Shown here one piece after another: positions 32,493-43,969 of a stretch of 64,000 bases of DNA (its first letter is position 1; each line of letters starts with the position of its first letter). This DNA comes from Melastoma dodecandrum (taxonomy: Eukaryota > Streptophyta > Magnoliopsida > Myrtales > Melastomataceae). The stretch is from NCBI GenBank assembly GCA_029817715.1, contig JARUPY010000470.1, positions 62,001-126,000 on the forward strand, read 5' to 3'. The notes under the pieces are model-generated. The model was not told where the DNA came from and ran no database searches. It saw only the letters and a list, made by a program, of their open reading frames with translations. A program made the translations under genes and the position numbers.

Positions 32493-33789
32493 GTTAGTAT
32501 CTTCGTACATTCCCAGCTTTAGCCTGCTCAATCAACTTTACGTAGGTAGGGTCAGCTCTAATTAGGTTACGAACCTTTTCTGAAAGGAAGAGATGGTTGG
32601 GATTGTTTCCATTGGCTTTAGCGCATCGGCCACCACATTGTGCTTTCCCGGACGATCTTCCCATTCAAAATCATACTCAGCCAGGAACTCTTGCCATCGA
32701 GCCTGCTGCGGGGACAACGTCTTCTGAGTTTTGAAGAATGTATTTGCGACGTTGTCGGTCTCAATCACAAATGTGCTCCCCAACAGATCGACCCGCCAAA
32801 CACGTAAGCAATTGATAACCGCCAGCATTTTCTTCTCATGGACAGAGTACTGCTGCTCAGCGTCCTTCAGCTTCCAGCTTTAAAATGCACGGGGTGCCCA
32901 TCCTGAACCAAAACGCCTCTCACCGCCTGGTCAGATTCATCGGTCTGTACTTCAAAGGGTAGATCAAACCTGGGGAGCTTGAGGACAGGTTTTGAAGAAA
33001 CAGTCTCCTTCAGGTCATCGAATGCCACTTCACACTGCTCGTCCTAACACCAGGGTTGATCTTTCCTCAACAAATCTGTCAGAGGGGCCACTCGCCGAGA
33101 GTATTTCCTTACAAAGCGACGGTAGTAATTAGCAAGTCCTAGGAAGCTCCTTAGTTCTGAGATTTTACCTGGTGCTGGCCATTCTCAAATGACTCGCACC
33201 TTCCCCATGTCCATCCGCACACTTCTTCGCCCAATCACATGGCCTAAGAAGTTGATCTCCTGCACACAAAACTCGCATTTTTCCTTGCTAATATAGAGTG
33301 TGTCTTCCCTAAGTTTGGACAGAACAAGCCATAGGTGCCTTAGGTGCTCTTCAAGGTCTCCGAGTATACCACGATGTCTTTTAGATATACCACCACAAAC
33401 TCATCAATGAATACGTTACTCATCAAGTTACAGAAAGTGGTGGGGGCATTGGTTAAGCTGAAAGGCATCACCAAGAACTCAAATGACCCACACCTCGTCA
33501 CCATCGTAGTTTTGGGCTCATCCCCCTCTACAATGCGGACTTGCCAATATCCCGACCGCCGATCCAACTTAGAGAAGTAAGCAGCCTTCGACAACCGATT
33601 GAACAAATCTGCCACCAACAGTACTGGGTACTTATTCTTCACGATAACTTTGTTCAGCCCCCGGTAATCCATGCAAAGCCGCAAGGTGCCATCATGCTTC
33701 GTTTGGAACTGGACAGGAGTTCAGAAAGGGGCCTTGGATGGCTGGATTTTTCCCGACTGAAACAACTCAAGCACACAGGTTCGGTGCTC
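32493..33789 (-). mobile_element. Antisense pol fragment of another chromovirus (Reina-like) inserted in gag
   Basis: Minus-strand RT: ELFQSGKIQPSKAPF, then TGA, LRLCMDYRGLNKVIVKNKYP, QVRIVEGDEPKTTMVTR, FEFLVMPFSLTNAPTTF, VVVYLKDIVVYS (catalytic DD changed to KD). RNase H near its end: SPQQARWQEFLAEYDFEW and EDRPGKHNVVADAL. There is no gag, integrase or LTR. TTGGA occurs on both sides (32488-32492 and 33790-33794), as if a linear piece had been inserted or captured during repair. Confidence 0.8.
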
Positions 33790-33794
33790 TTGGA

Positions 33795-34526
33795 TATTTG
33801 TAATCTTGCCCACAAAGTCGAGAAGCAACAAGCTAGGAGAGCGCCTGTGAGGCCAGCTATGAGAAACACTCATTTCAGCAAAGGGAGTTCGTCCTCGAGA
33901 ACCATCTCGAGTTCGTCCTTGATAAATCCAATCTCTAGTAATACCAAGGTACATGTCAAGGTTGAAGCTCGGCCACTCCCTTGAGTCTCGAAAAGTGTTT
34001 TAAGTGCCAGGGAGTTGGACATATGGCGGTAGAGTGTCCTAATCGACGAACGATAACTATCATGAAAAATCCAGACGAAGATGAGATGGAGGAACATCTG
34101 GGCGAACCTATTTGGGACGTTGAAGAAGACTATGTTGAGGAGCCTGATGAGGGACAACTCTTGGTAATTCGAAAAGCTCTCAATTCAAATGCCGTGGCCG
34201 AAGAAGTCGACCAGCGCGAGAAAATCTTTCAAACACGTTACATCGTACAAAGGAAGGTTTGTCAATTAATAGTCGACAGTGGGAGTTGCACTAACGTGGC
34301 TTCTACCACAATGGTCGAGAAGTTGAAGTTATCGATCAAGCCGCATCCTCGACCATACAAGCTTCAATGGTTGAGTAAGGAGAGTAACGTGAGTCATAAA
34401 GCAAGTTGTGTCCTTGAGTATTGGCAAGAACTACTAGGATTCTGTCACATGCGATGTCGTACATATGGATGTTTGTCACTTGCTGCTAGGAAGACTATGA
34501 CAGTTCGACCGGCGCGCGGTCCATGA
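33795..34526 (+). pseudogene. gag C-terminus and protease of chromovirus B
   Basis: Gag resumes as DICNLAHKVEKQQARRAP and reaches the zinc knuckle CFKCQGVGHMAVEC (about 33990-34040). The protease follows with the active-site loop QLIVDSGSCTNVASTTMVEK (catalytic DSGS intact) and PHPRPYKLQWLSKES. Frame changes lie near 33980 and 34395. More intact than the same region of chromovirus A. Confidence 0.8.
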
Positions 34527-34527
34527 T

Positions 34528-36313
34528 GTGTTAAAGAATACTCCAATCATACTTGATCAGAAGAAGATCACCCTTCTACCCTTATTGACGACAACTGCGA
34601 GACCGTCAAGCGAGCAAGAGTCCAGTTCGATGCGAGTGGAGTTGACCAAGGCGATTCACGGCAAAAGGAGGATCTACCTCCTGATGTTGTTCGAGGAAGG
34701 AGAAGAACATGCTTTAGCTATACCTCCACAGGTTCAACCCTTTCTAGAATTTGCGAAAGTATTTCCAGAAGATATGCCAGGAGGACTTCCTCATTTGAGG
34801 GATATTCAACACCAAATCGATCTCATCCCCGGAGTATCGTTGCCCAACCATCCCGCTTATAGATGCAACCCAAACGACGTGAAAGAGATGTAATGCCAGG
34901 TTGAAGAACTCATTGAACGTGGTTTTGTTCGGGAGAGTCTTAGCCCATGTTTTGTCCCAGCAATTCTCGTTCCCAAGAAGGATGGCCCATGACGAATGTG
35001 CATCGACAGCCAAGTGATCAATCGAATCACATCAAGTACAGGTTTTCTATTCCTCGACTTGATGATATGCTCGATGAATTGTATGGATCGACTATGTTTC
35101 AAAAGGTAGATTTATAAGAGGTTACCATCACATCCGAATGAGAGAATGAGACGAATGGAAAACCATGTTCATGACTAAGTTTGGTCTCTACGAGTGAATG
35201 GTCATGCCATTTGAACGTTCAAGCGCATCAACACCTTCATGTGGCTGATGAACCAAGTATTTGGTCCGTTCATTGAAAAGCTTATTGTTGTTTATTTCAA
35301 TGACATTCTTGTGTATAGTTGTAACGAAAAGGAGCACTTAGATCATTTTCGACAATTGTTCGAGAAACTGAGAGAGCAGCGATTATATGGAAACAACAAG
35401 AAATGTGAGTTCATGATGTTGAACTTAGTCTTTCTAGGTTATGTTATGGCGGGAACAGGCATTCGAGTTGATTATAACAAGGTACAAGCTATTCGGGATT
35501 AGCCTACGCCTAAATCAGCTCATGACGTGCAAAGTTTAAATGGCCTTGCTTCATTTTGTCGCAGATTCATCAAGGATTCAGTACCATTGCAACCCCTATG
35601 ACTGAATGTTTGAAAGGAATGACCTTCGAGTGATCGACGACAGCTTAGTTAAGCTTCGAACAACTTAAGAGCCACTTGAGCGAAGCACCTGTGTTAGCTC
35701 TTTCCGATTTCGTGAAGGTATTCGCAGTTGAGTGTGATGCTTCTATAATCAACGTTGGCTGTGTGCTTTTGCAGGAGGAACAACCAATCTCTTACTTCTG
35801 CGAGAAGTTGGGTCGTGCTTGACTAATCTACTCGACGTACGACAAAGAGTTGTCCTCGATTGTTCGAGCCTTGGAGTCATGGAATCATTACTTGCTGCCA
35901 AAGAAATTCGTCCTTCACACTGATCATGAAGCGTTGAAGTACATCAATACACAGAGGACAGATGAAACTCAATCGGAGACATGCGAAGTGGATAGATTGT
36001 AGTCATGGAATCACTACTTGCTGCCAAAGAAATTCGTCCTTCACACTGATCATGAAGCGTTGAAGTACATCAATACACAGAGGACAGATGAAACTCAATC
36101 GGAGAAATGCGAAGTGGATAGAGTTTCTTTAATCCTTCATGTTCGTATTGAAGCATAAGTCGGATCTTAGTAGATACTTTATTGAGGAAGTCAAATTTGG
36201 TGGCTAGAATGGAGTCAAAACTCATCGGTTCGAGATGCTAAAGAAGTTGTACTCACCCGACGTAGATTTTGGAGAAGTGTACACAGCACTGGTGGATGGA
36301 TTTCTATTTTGAG
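34528..36313 (+). pseudogene. pol: RT and RNase H of chromovirus B, decayed
   Basis: [36 protein letters not shown], then stop and shifts; catalytic box VVYFNDILVYS (YFND at 35292-35303, first Asp replaced by Asn); YGNNKKCEFMMLNLVFLGYV. RNase [41 protein letters not shown]. RNase H carries a 126-bp tandem duplication. After a short integrase start (YSPDVDFGEVYTALVDGFLF) homology ends at about 36313, so integrase is missing. Confidence 0.8.
35875..36126 (+). repeat. Tandem duplication, two 126-bp copies within RNase H
   Basis: The unit starting AGTCATGGAATCA at 35875 recurs at 36001 with only a few differences. The period is 126 bp (42 codons), so the frame is kept, and the last block before the RNase H tail appears twice. 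Near-identity means it arose late. Confidence 0.9.
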
Positions 36314-36329
36314 GAGTTAAGCACCAAGT

Positions 36330-37130
36330 CTCAAGATTTTCTTTAATAATAATGGTAACTCTGTAATCTTTGCATTTATCTGAAGTCGGAATGCACATTC
36401 CGTAACTTTTATACTTCAGGGAAATTAGAATACCAATCTAGAACCTTATTGCTTCATAGAAGCCCAATGAAATCAATCATATCCGTCACCTTTATATTTC
36501 ACCAAGGTTAAAGAATAACCTTTGTAACATGTGCACCTTGATGAAACAAGAATAAAACATCCATAAAATTTAAGCTTCGAAGAAGCCGGATGTAATAAAC
36601 CCGACAATACTGCTCTATATGTCTCAAAACACAAATCTATCGGGAATCTTAAGAATGTCATATGCTCAAGATAGTAAGATCTTGAGACTTTTCACCATGT
36701 GTACACAACCAAAACGATAGTCATTGATGATCATCAATTAAATAATACAAATACAAAGTTTGTGTGGACTATCCACAAACATGCCTATCAAATCAAATAT
36801 GGATATGATACTCCCACTAACTAAGTAAATCAAGTAATAATCCATAAGTCAACAACAAGAGTCTAGTTAGCTCAATGTGGTAGTTCCCTTCGTTAGTAAC
36901 CAACCAATACCACACAATCAAGAATTGCGACATTACATAATCAATACAATAAGCATAAAAAATAATTCCCACTGATCTACCATATCATCATGAACTCAAG
37001 ATTTCCAATTGTTACTATCAAGCACTAACTCATCCTTCACGTGCATATATATAATCACATATCTCGACAAGTGAGTTGTATATTAGAAAATGTCTTTTGC
37101 ACGACAAATTATATACACTTCCAATTAGCA
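36330..37130. other. Unclassified repeat-like DNA
   Basis: No frame with recognisable domains. It continues without visible break into the duplicated block at 37131 and may be LTR sequence of the same minus-strand element. Confidence 0.4.
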
Positions 37131-38125
37131 TAATTAATATCATGCAAGCGAATTTCGAGGATCTTAACGAATCAGTCAATTTGGCATATCTCATCATGTG
37201 AAATCTTCCAAATTTGGAATGCTCATAGAATCTCATGATATAACTCACAAGCCAAAAAATAACATAAGCAACCAGGTCAAGAGCACACAGTTAAGTACAT
37301 TAATACTTAATCTTTCAAGACCTTCATAATGTTGCTTAAAATCAAAGACCGAGTATTTAAAACAATCCTTAAAATAGTGAGCAACTGATAATTCAATAAC
37401 TATCAGATAGAGATCAATATAATCGAAATGCACCAAATGTAGGAACCAATCACCATTGGACAGAAAGGTCTCTACACAAGTATATCAAAGTTTCCAAACA
37501 TACTCTCAACAAGATTAAAAAACACTTAAGACACAAATACGAAGTAACTCCAGTTGCTCACATAATCATGCAAACGAAATACTTTATGTATACTACTTGA
37601 ACCAAAATTTTATATAAAAGTTCAAAGTAGTCTCAAATCAAATCAAATAATAACAGTTGCACATAATTTATCCACTCTCTCGATGTATGTGTTAAAATAC
37701 TTTCAACATACTTGGAACACATAGAGAGCAACATTTTAGCAAATATTAAATATCAATTTACATCATTCATGCCAACTTAATCAACACGTCAGACAAAAAT
37801 TTACAGCAGACTCATATTAGACAATAATTGAATTTCATAAATGCGGTACTTTTTCAATTCTTCAAATTAAGTTTATGCAGATAGCAATATTTCAGTATGT
37901 ATATGCATCGTCTTTCAACCTCATAATCATTTCCTCTGAGGTAACAATTAAAAAACGCAGAGAAAGCTTTATACTCTGGTCCCTATCTTTGCTCCCGAAA
38001 ATCGTCCGACAAAACATGTTATCCTCATGGGGAAACGTAGAGTTCTTGCCATTACCGCTCATAATTATGGCCATCAACTAGAATTGCAGCCTCTTGTTGA
38101 CAGGCTGGGTGTGGACGACTTGGTG
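37131..38125 (-). repeat. Direct-repeat copy 1: gypsy integrase tail plus LTR-like DNA
   Basis: 37131-37460 matches 40001-40290, and 37905-38125 matches 40295-40525, in the same orientation. On the minus strand the right edge encodes the end of the integrase segment at 40490-40867 (QPVNK/RLQF-like), so both copies are the 3' ends of minus-strand gypsy elements. Copy 1 has about 440 bp (37461-37900) missing from copy 2. Confidence 0.65.
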
Positions 38126-38622
38126 GCGGGGAGCTACTGCTTGGAGAGCATGTAACTATGGCAAAAAGTCCGACCCAGAAAAAGGAATGAGAAAAGAATG
38201 AAAACGTTTGGCAGAAAGTAGGAGTTTTGGCACAACGAAGGAAGGAAGAAGAATTACTCCTCACAAGAAGCAGAGATAGAGAGTATGTGAAATTGCCCAT
38301 AGAGTGAGATCTATCCTAGCAAAAGCAAGCGCTCCGGGAAATGCCGAATGAAAAAGATGACGCAAGAACTGAAGAAGCAAGTATAATAAGCGTCATGAGT
38401 ACTTTAAGAGAACAAAATAGAAGGGCTTGAGGGCTATCTATCCCATGTGGGAGTGTGTCTTTGTATACCACATATAAGCCCCTTACAACACACCCTTGAT
38501 CACTATCAAGCTAGTCGCCAGGGCAAACAACGGAAAGCCCTGAACTGCTGGGAGGGTAGAAGAATTCATGGATAGCAGCAGCAAAAGAAAAGGTCTTGGA
38601 AAAGAGCCAAGACGCTACCACC

Positions 38623-39003
38623 CTAGGAAAACTCCACTATAAAACTCCATGACATAACCATAATTAATGGAATCACCCAATCTATCAGTACAACTGTACG
38701 TGCTTCGCACAGGGAATTTCTGATACCCTTACATATGAAAGGGGTGATTACATGAAACCCAACGTGAATGCTGTCAGGCAAAGTCGCCGGAATGCTCCAA
38801 GAGGCATGAGAAAATGAGTTGACCACATTACTCCTTGCCACAAACAAACCAGTACCCACGAGTGCTGTAATGACGACGAACATGAGAAAGTACATCGACC
38901 TATTCGCAGCATTTGTGATAAAAAAAAATGGAAATACCCCCATTACAACACCAGCTGCCAAGGAAAACAAGACATAAGGCAATGGGACTTTGAATCTCCT
39001 CAA
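38623..39003 (-). CDS. Hypothetical hydrophobic protein fragment
   Basis: A 126-codon minus frame with three or four hydrophobic stretches, the first two being LPYVLFSLAAGVVMGVFPFF and MYFLMFVVITALVGTGLFVA. It begins at TTG with no ATG in front and a stop 15 bases upstream, so it is more likely an exon or relic than a complete gene. I do not recognise the family. It lies between the two copies of a gypsy 3' end, possibly as captured host sequence. Confidence 0.3.
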   Translation of the reverse strand: MRRFKVPLPYVLFSLAAGVVMGVFPFFFITNAANRSMYFLMFVVITALVGTGLFVARSNVVNSFSHASWSIPATLPDSIHVGFHVITPFICKGIRNSLCEARTVVLIDWVIPLIMVMSWSFIVEFS

Positions 39004-40000
39004 TAAAGTATTTTAGGAACCGTTCAAGTGCTATATCCACTCCAAGAGGAACCCAGCCCATGTTAGAAGAACAAACTTAAGCACTCCACTAGCAGAGAAT
39101 GTTGGTCACAAAGAACGATATTAAGGAACAGATGAGACCATTTGGTTGACTTTCTAAATTTGCTACTCTCAAGTACTAACATAGATATCAATTTCAAGGT
39201 GTATTATTTGATCCAACCACTATGAAGAATCTTATTTAGACATATTTGCGAAACTATGGTCCATCGAAAAGCTATCATATAAATTTCTCAAAGTACTTCA
39301 CAAATAGGATTTGGTCAAACAAGTGACTTTCAAAGACATGCTTAGAGCGGCAACCATGTTATTTCAACCCAGGTATGATGGTGATCGACCTTACGAAGTG
39401 GTGACAAATTTGATACACCAAGAGGATTGGCTGACCTCGAATAAATTTAATTAAATTTTTAAATGTATTTTCTTTACTTTATAACAAATTGATATTCTAC
39501 GTGTTAATTGTCTGAGTTTTGGTTGTGTTTTGTCCCTTACTGCAAACTAAAGTTCGTCCATTAACTGTGTGATTTCTATTATGATGATTATCTTAAGGCA
39601 AATTGGCAGTCTGTGCGCTAGTTACGTGATTACTAATTGCGCATTATCCCTATGGTTGAACATTCCATATTTTTGGATACCGAATTTCTAAATATTGAAA
39701 TACCGAATTTTCAAAAAATAAAAAAAAAAATTAATTTCAATTCCAAATTTAAATTTCAGTAATTTGATAAATTAACAAATTTAAGTTCAAAATTCGATAT
39801 TTATCGAAGCATCGAAATGGATGTTTTCATTTTCCTTTAAATTTTTTATATAATTAAAAAAAATAAATTCGAGTAGTATCACGTGTCAATATACATGCCC
39901 GACCTTGTAGGTTTCCATGGCCCCCAAACGAAAGAACGAAACCCTAAAAGACCAATGTGAACGAAATCGAGATCTATTTGGACGCATGCAAATCCAACTG
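39004..40000. other. AT-rich DNA
   Basis: No feature recognised. 39660-39860 is especially A/T-rich, with ACCGAATTT..AATATTGAAATACC-like repeats. Confidence 0.5.
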
Positions 40001-40525
40001 AACGAATTAGTCAATTTGGCATCCCTCATCATGTGAAATATTCCAACTTTGGAATGCTCATAGAATCTCATGATATAACTCACAAGCCAAAAAATAACAT
40101 AAACAACGAGGTCAAGTGCACACACATTAATACTTAATCTTTCAAGACCTTCAGAATGTTGCTTAAAATCAAAGACCGAATATTTAAAACAATCCTTAAA
40201 ATAGTGAGCAACTGATTGTTCAATAACTATCACATAGAGATCAATATAATCGAAATGCACCAACTGTAGGAACCAACCACATTTGGGGAATATGCATAGT
40301 CTTTTAACCTCATAATCTTTTCCTCTGAGGTAACAATTAAAAAACACAGAGAAAGCTTTATACTCTAGTCCCTATCAGCTTTATACTCTAGTCCCTATCT
40401 TTGCTCCCAACAATCGTCCAACAAAACATGTTATTCTCATGGGGAAACGTAGAGTTCTTGCCATTACCGCTCATAATTATGGCCATCAACTAGAATTGCA
40501 ACCTCTTGTTGACAGGCTGGGTGTC
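40001..40525 (-). repeat. Direct-repeat copy 2: gypsy integrase tail plus LTR-like DNA
   Basis: Matches 37131-37460 and 37905-38125. It carries a small duplication of AGCTTTATACTCTAGTCCCTATC (23 bp) at about 40358-40400. It is contiguous with the integrase segment at 40490-40867. Confidence 0.65.
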
Positions 40526-40867
40526 GACGATAGGCGATTTCAATCGATAGGCCACCTGCCCAACACGCTGCAACACTTCAAATGGACTATCATACCTCGG
40601 AATAAGGCCACGATGAAGCTTCTTGCTATCGATCTTCTTCCATATTTGCATCGTCAATTTCATCATCACCATGTCACCAACATTGAATTCTACAACCCTC
40701 CGATGCTGGTCAGCGTACTTCTTCATTCGTCGAGCAGTTTTAGCCATACTTTCCCACACTGCCAGAATCATCTCATGCTTATTCGAGCGAAATGGTAAGC
40801 AGCCCGGACAAGGTCCCCATGATCGTTGTAGAGCAACGTCTTGGGGATACAAAGGTTGATGTCCCAT
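40490..40867 (-). pseudogene. Gypsy (chromovirus) integrase C-terminal fragment
   Basis: Minus strand: KTARRMKKYADQHRRVVEFN, VGDMVMMKLTMQIWKKI, RGLIPRYDSPFEVLQRVGQV, AYRLKSP. This is the typical C-terminal integrase segment around the GPY/F motif (here DSPFEV). No DDE core accompanies it. It could belong to the same Reina-like family as the pol fragment at 32493-33789. Confidence 0.8.
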
Positions 40868-40869
40868 GG

Positions 40870-41394
40870 CGGCTCAAAGGGACTGAATCCCATCGATGAC
40901 AACTTGTGCAAATTACAACAAAACGGCTATATATATATATATAGGGGAAATAACAGGGGAAATAAAATAACAGGGGAAATAAGTACGTACGTGTAAACTC
41001 AATAGGTTGTCTGAAGGGAAGTATTCTACAATTATTGACAAAATTATATTGCCGCCCTTACAGTAACTTTTGAAATACCCAAAGTAAATGGCCCTCAAGG
41101 GTGTTTTTACTCATTCAGTTGTACGTTTTCAGGTTGATGTCATTTCGAGGAACATTTATCACGTTTTATAAGTTTAAAGTAAGACATGGCTTGTTCGTTT
41201 TCTTATAGTTCGACCATGACTTCGCCGAGAATGATCGAGCCCGTCGCGAGTCAACAGAAGCATTCTTCTTGACGGGTCATGATCATTCCATTATCGTGGG
41301 TTTTTGTTTCTCCGTATTTTCGTGACATTTGTTCCCACCCGCTATTGTGTGGTTGGAAATCGTTACAGTACATGAACAACAGTAAGAAAGAAAA
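40870..41394. other. Non-coding DNA before the LTR
   Basis: Includes an AT microsatellite (40927-40942) and a short direct repeat around AACAGGGGAAATAA (40950-40980). No gene. Confidence 0.5.
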
Positions 41395-42150
41395 TGGTTT
41401 GTCGGGAGACGAAACGTGTTGCACGGTTCTTGAGGCCCCACGTACCGTGAATTTTTCTTTTCCATGCGTTTACGTATAAATTGACAAAATCAGGGTTATT
41501 GCGGGTCTCTTCATTTTCCATTAATTTTTGGATACGATACGATATTCTTCCTCGTGCTAACAATTGGCAATTGACTTGTCCAACAAACCAGGATCGATAA
41601 GTCAAAATTGGTAGCGAATTTATGTAAGTGGCTAGCCTTGATGAGGGTATTTATGTAAGTCAAAATTGATGGTCTTCCACGTTTGATGCGAGTTTGTCAA
41701 GGCGGGATCCACTCGAGAGGAACATTCGAAATAGAAAGTACCTTCACGGTGCTTAAGTACCTCAACTCGAGAAGACATGAGTCGTCTCGAGATCTATTCC
41801 AACTCGAGACCCAGGAACTTGAAAACGCGCAAGGTCGGTTTTGGAGACAGCTCGAGCGATGGGCGAATGAAGCTGAAGCGACGAGAAATTCAAGAGGCGG
41901 TTACGGTCTGATAGCTTCGATCTGATAACTTGCAGCCCATGGTCGCACCTGCTCTACTACCATACTCACCAGCTTTTCAGGTCTTGTCGGGGGAAATAAT
42001 ATGTTTCCCTTTCTTATCTTCTGTTGTTATTTTCAGTATCTTTGTTTCGTTTTCCTTGTTGCCTTTTTTTGGGCAGGCTATATAAGTCCTTGCAATGTAA
42101 CCCAGAAAAGATAGCTTCTCTTGAATTCAAAAGTTTAATTCTAGAAGTTT
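41395..42150 (+). repeat. 3' LTR of chromovirus B (3'-truncated)
   Basis: Collinear with 31052-31808, more than 90% identical by eye, TATATAAG at 42079-42086. Similarity stops at about 42150 (TTTAATTCTAGAA), so the U5 end and target duplication are lost. Confidence 0.8.
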
Positions 42151-42329
42151 ATTTTTCCCAAGTTCGTTCGCCTTAATAGAACCTTTGTATGCTAACTACG
42201 CGTTTTTTTAAATTATCTTGGACATTAAAATTTTCATTAGTCTAATTAAATAGGTGTTACTGCATGATATGGGAGACATGATGCTAAATATAGAGCATCC
42301 ACGGGGACATAAAAAAAAGTGATATAGTG

Positions 42330-42500
42330 AATTTTCTTTTCCAACTTTGTAGATTTGACAGAACCATTAATTTCCATAATTGTGTGTCTCTTTGTTTCCA
42401 TTAATTTCCGGTTGCGGTTTGGATGCAATACAATATTCTTCCACATGTTATCAATTAACAAATTGACCTGGTCGTACAGACTCGATATCCATAGTGATAA
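42330..42500 (+). repeat. Diverged fragment of the chromovirus B LTR
   Basis: Follows the order of motifs of the LTR start (TGAATTTTCTTTTCCA, TTTGACAGAA, GTCTCTTTGTTTCCATTAATTT, CAATATTCTTCC, ACAAATTGACCTGG) with many substitutions. An older, separate copy. Confidence 0.6.
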
Positions 42501-42828
42501 TGAAGTTCGGGATCGAGTAGTCAAATTGAGTATTTGTTAGTGGAAGGTTGTGACCGAGTGTTGTTAGGATTTTATGGCCCGAAGTCGACAGAAATATTTG
42601 ATTCGCTCAAGACAATATATAAAATATATTGGATAATATTTGATTATATCATTAATATTTTTATCTCTCTTTTGACAGCAGTCATGTGTTTGTTATTTTA
42701 TTTAAGGGCTGAATTATCACTCTTTTTTACGTTTTTTAATCGAATCATATTAACTAAACATCGGTTGTTTTTTTTTATATTTTGCATTATTTTACAAATT
42801 TTTAAATCATAAAGATTTAAATATTTAA

Positions 42829-42960
42829 TAGGCTTAATTATCAAATATACCCTCAACTTTACTCAATTTATCCGATCTAGCCTAAATTTTAAATCGTATC
42901 TTTTTATATCCTGAAGTTATACACTGTTTCAAATCCATCCTCTTATTAAATTTAATCCTC
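42829..42960 (+). repeat. Inverted terminal sequence, left end of the pararetrovirus copy
   Basis: Begins TAGGCTTAATTATCAAATAT and resembles the reverse complement of 49937-50071 over about 130 bp, with moderate identity and the same order of motifs (TTATCAAA, ATCTA.CC.AA, CTGTTTTCAA-like, CCATC..CCTC). Confidence 0.7.
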
Positions 42961-43000
42961 AGATTAAATTCTCATAGACAATAAGAAATTTCTCTTAAGT

Positions 43001-43013
43001 GGCTCTGATACCA
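43001..43013 (-). other. tRNA-Met primer-binding site of the pararetrovirus
   Basis: TGGTATCAGAGCC on the minus strand is a perfect complement to the 3' end of plant initiator tRNA-Met, as used by Caulimoviridae. It lies downstream of the promoter and leader and before the inverted end. Confidence 0.85.
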
Positions 43014-43035
43014 ATCTGGAAACTAGCGAACGAAC

Positions 43036-43344
43036 TTAAGAAGGCTTTCTTAATTGTCTCTGTCGTCGGCATTTCGCCAACCTCAAATACTCGTTTGAGT
43101 ATTCTGAACTTGCCGCAAATCCTAGATTGGATTTACCTTCAAGGAAGTATTCCTCGAATTCACTCTGCGTGAGACTTAGTTCTTCTAATTTCTTAGAATA
43201 ACTATCCACAAGCTCAGTCAACTGCGTTAGTTGAGCTGATATGTTTATTAGTGGATCAACTACGGTGTTTAAAAGACATGTAGTAGAATCCTTGCCAACC
43301 CCGTGATCCAAATGGAGCAGTTCTTGGTTTGGACAATTAGTCAT
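43036..43344 (-). CDS. Small ORF in the pararetrovirus leader, coiled-coil-like
   Basis: 102 codons between the promoter and the primer-binding site. The centre has regularly spaced Leu/Ile (INISAQLTQLTELVDSYSKK, then LEELSLTQSEFEEYF) predicting a coiled coil. The C-terminus is basic (CRRQRQLRKPS). I know no certain homologue. Virion-associated proteins of this virus family are coiled-coil proteins, but the resemblance is only structural. The plus copy is truncated before this point, so it cannot be compared. Confidence 0.45.
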   Translation of the reverse strand: MTNCPNQELLHLDHGVGKDSTTCLLNTVVDPLINISAQLTQLTELVDSYSKKLEELSLTQSEFEEYFLEGKSNLGFAASSEYSNEYLRLAKCRRQRQLRKPS

Positions 43345-43588
43345 AAGAAATGACTCGTGCTATCGCAACGATCGTGCTTTTGCACTACCTTCAAGATCTG
43401 TTGATCAGAAAGGTTATCTTAAACAACACAGCGGATTGTTTATCATACCTTAATCCAGTGGGTTGCTCCAAGGGTTCACCAAGCTTCCGCAACTTTAGAG
43501 ATCCAAGAGTAACACAATTCTCAGATGAGAGAATACCGTGAACTGGAGAGGCTCTTCTGTGTCATTCCAATGCCCTTACTCTGAGGAT

Positions 43589-43596
43589 CTTATATA
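43589..43596 (-). promoter_or_regulatory. TATA box of the pararetrovirus promoter (minus copy)
   Basis: TATATAAG on the minus strand in GTGTCTATATAAGATCC, matching the plus copy at 57715-57722. Conserved sequence on both sides (ATGAGGAGTGTC, GGCATTGGAATGACACAGAA-like). Confidence 0.65.
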
Positions 43597-43969
43597 GACA
43601 CTCCTCATCCAAGGTTTTAGCCTAAGGCTTCAATCCCTTCACCAAAGGTTTCAGCCAAAAGGCTTCAATCCCCTTCAAGGTTCTGATCTATCGATCTGAC
43701 CTTGCGTTAGTTCTTAATCAATATTGATTAATTCTAACCACCTTACTCTTGGTCCCTTAAGGTATTGGAGGACAATCAAAGAAATTCTTACTTTAAGTTT
43801 TGAGAGAGAAAATTCTTTATTCAGATTGCCCCCCCTAAATGAGGTAGAGGGGTTGTGAATATATATATAAAAGAGCCGGTGCCAGTGCACTGTTTGCCAG
43901 CTCAAAAGTAAAAGGAATCTAACTATTACAAAAGTTAGTGGGGTCCTAATGACCGACAAAAATGTCCTA

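Noticed and set aside
40358..40400. Small direct duplication with GCTTTATACTCTAGTCCC as a target-site duplication
   Set aside because: The two copies are adjacent with nothing inserted between them; it is a simple tandem duplication.
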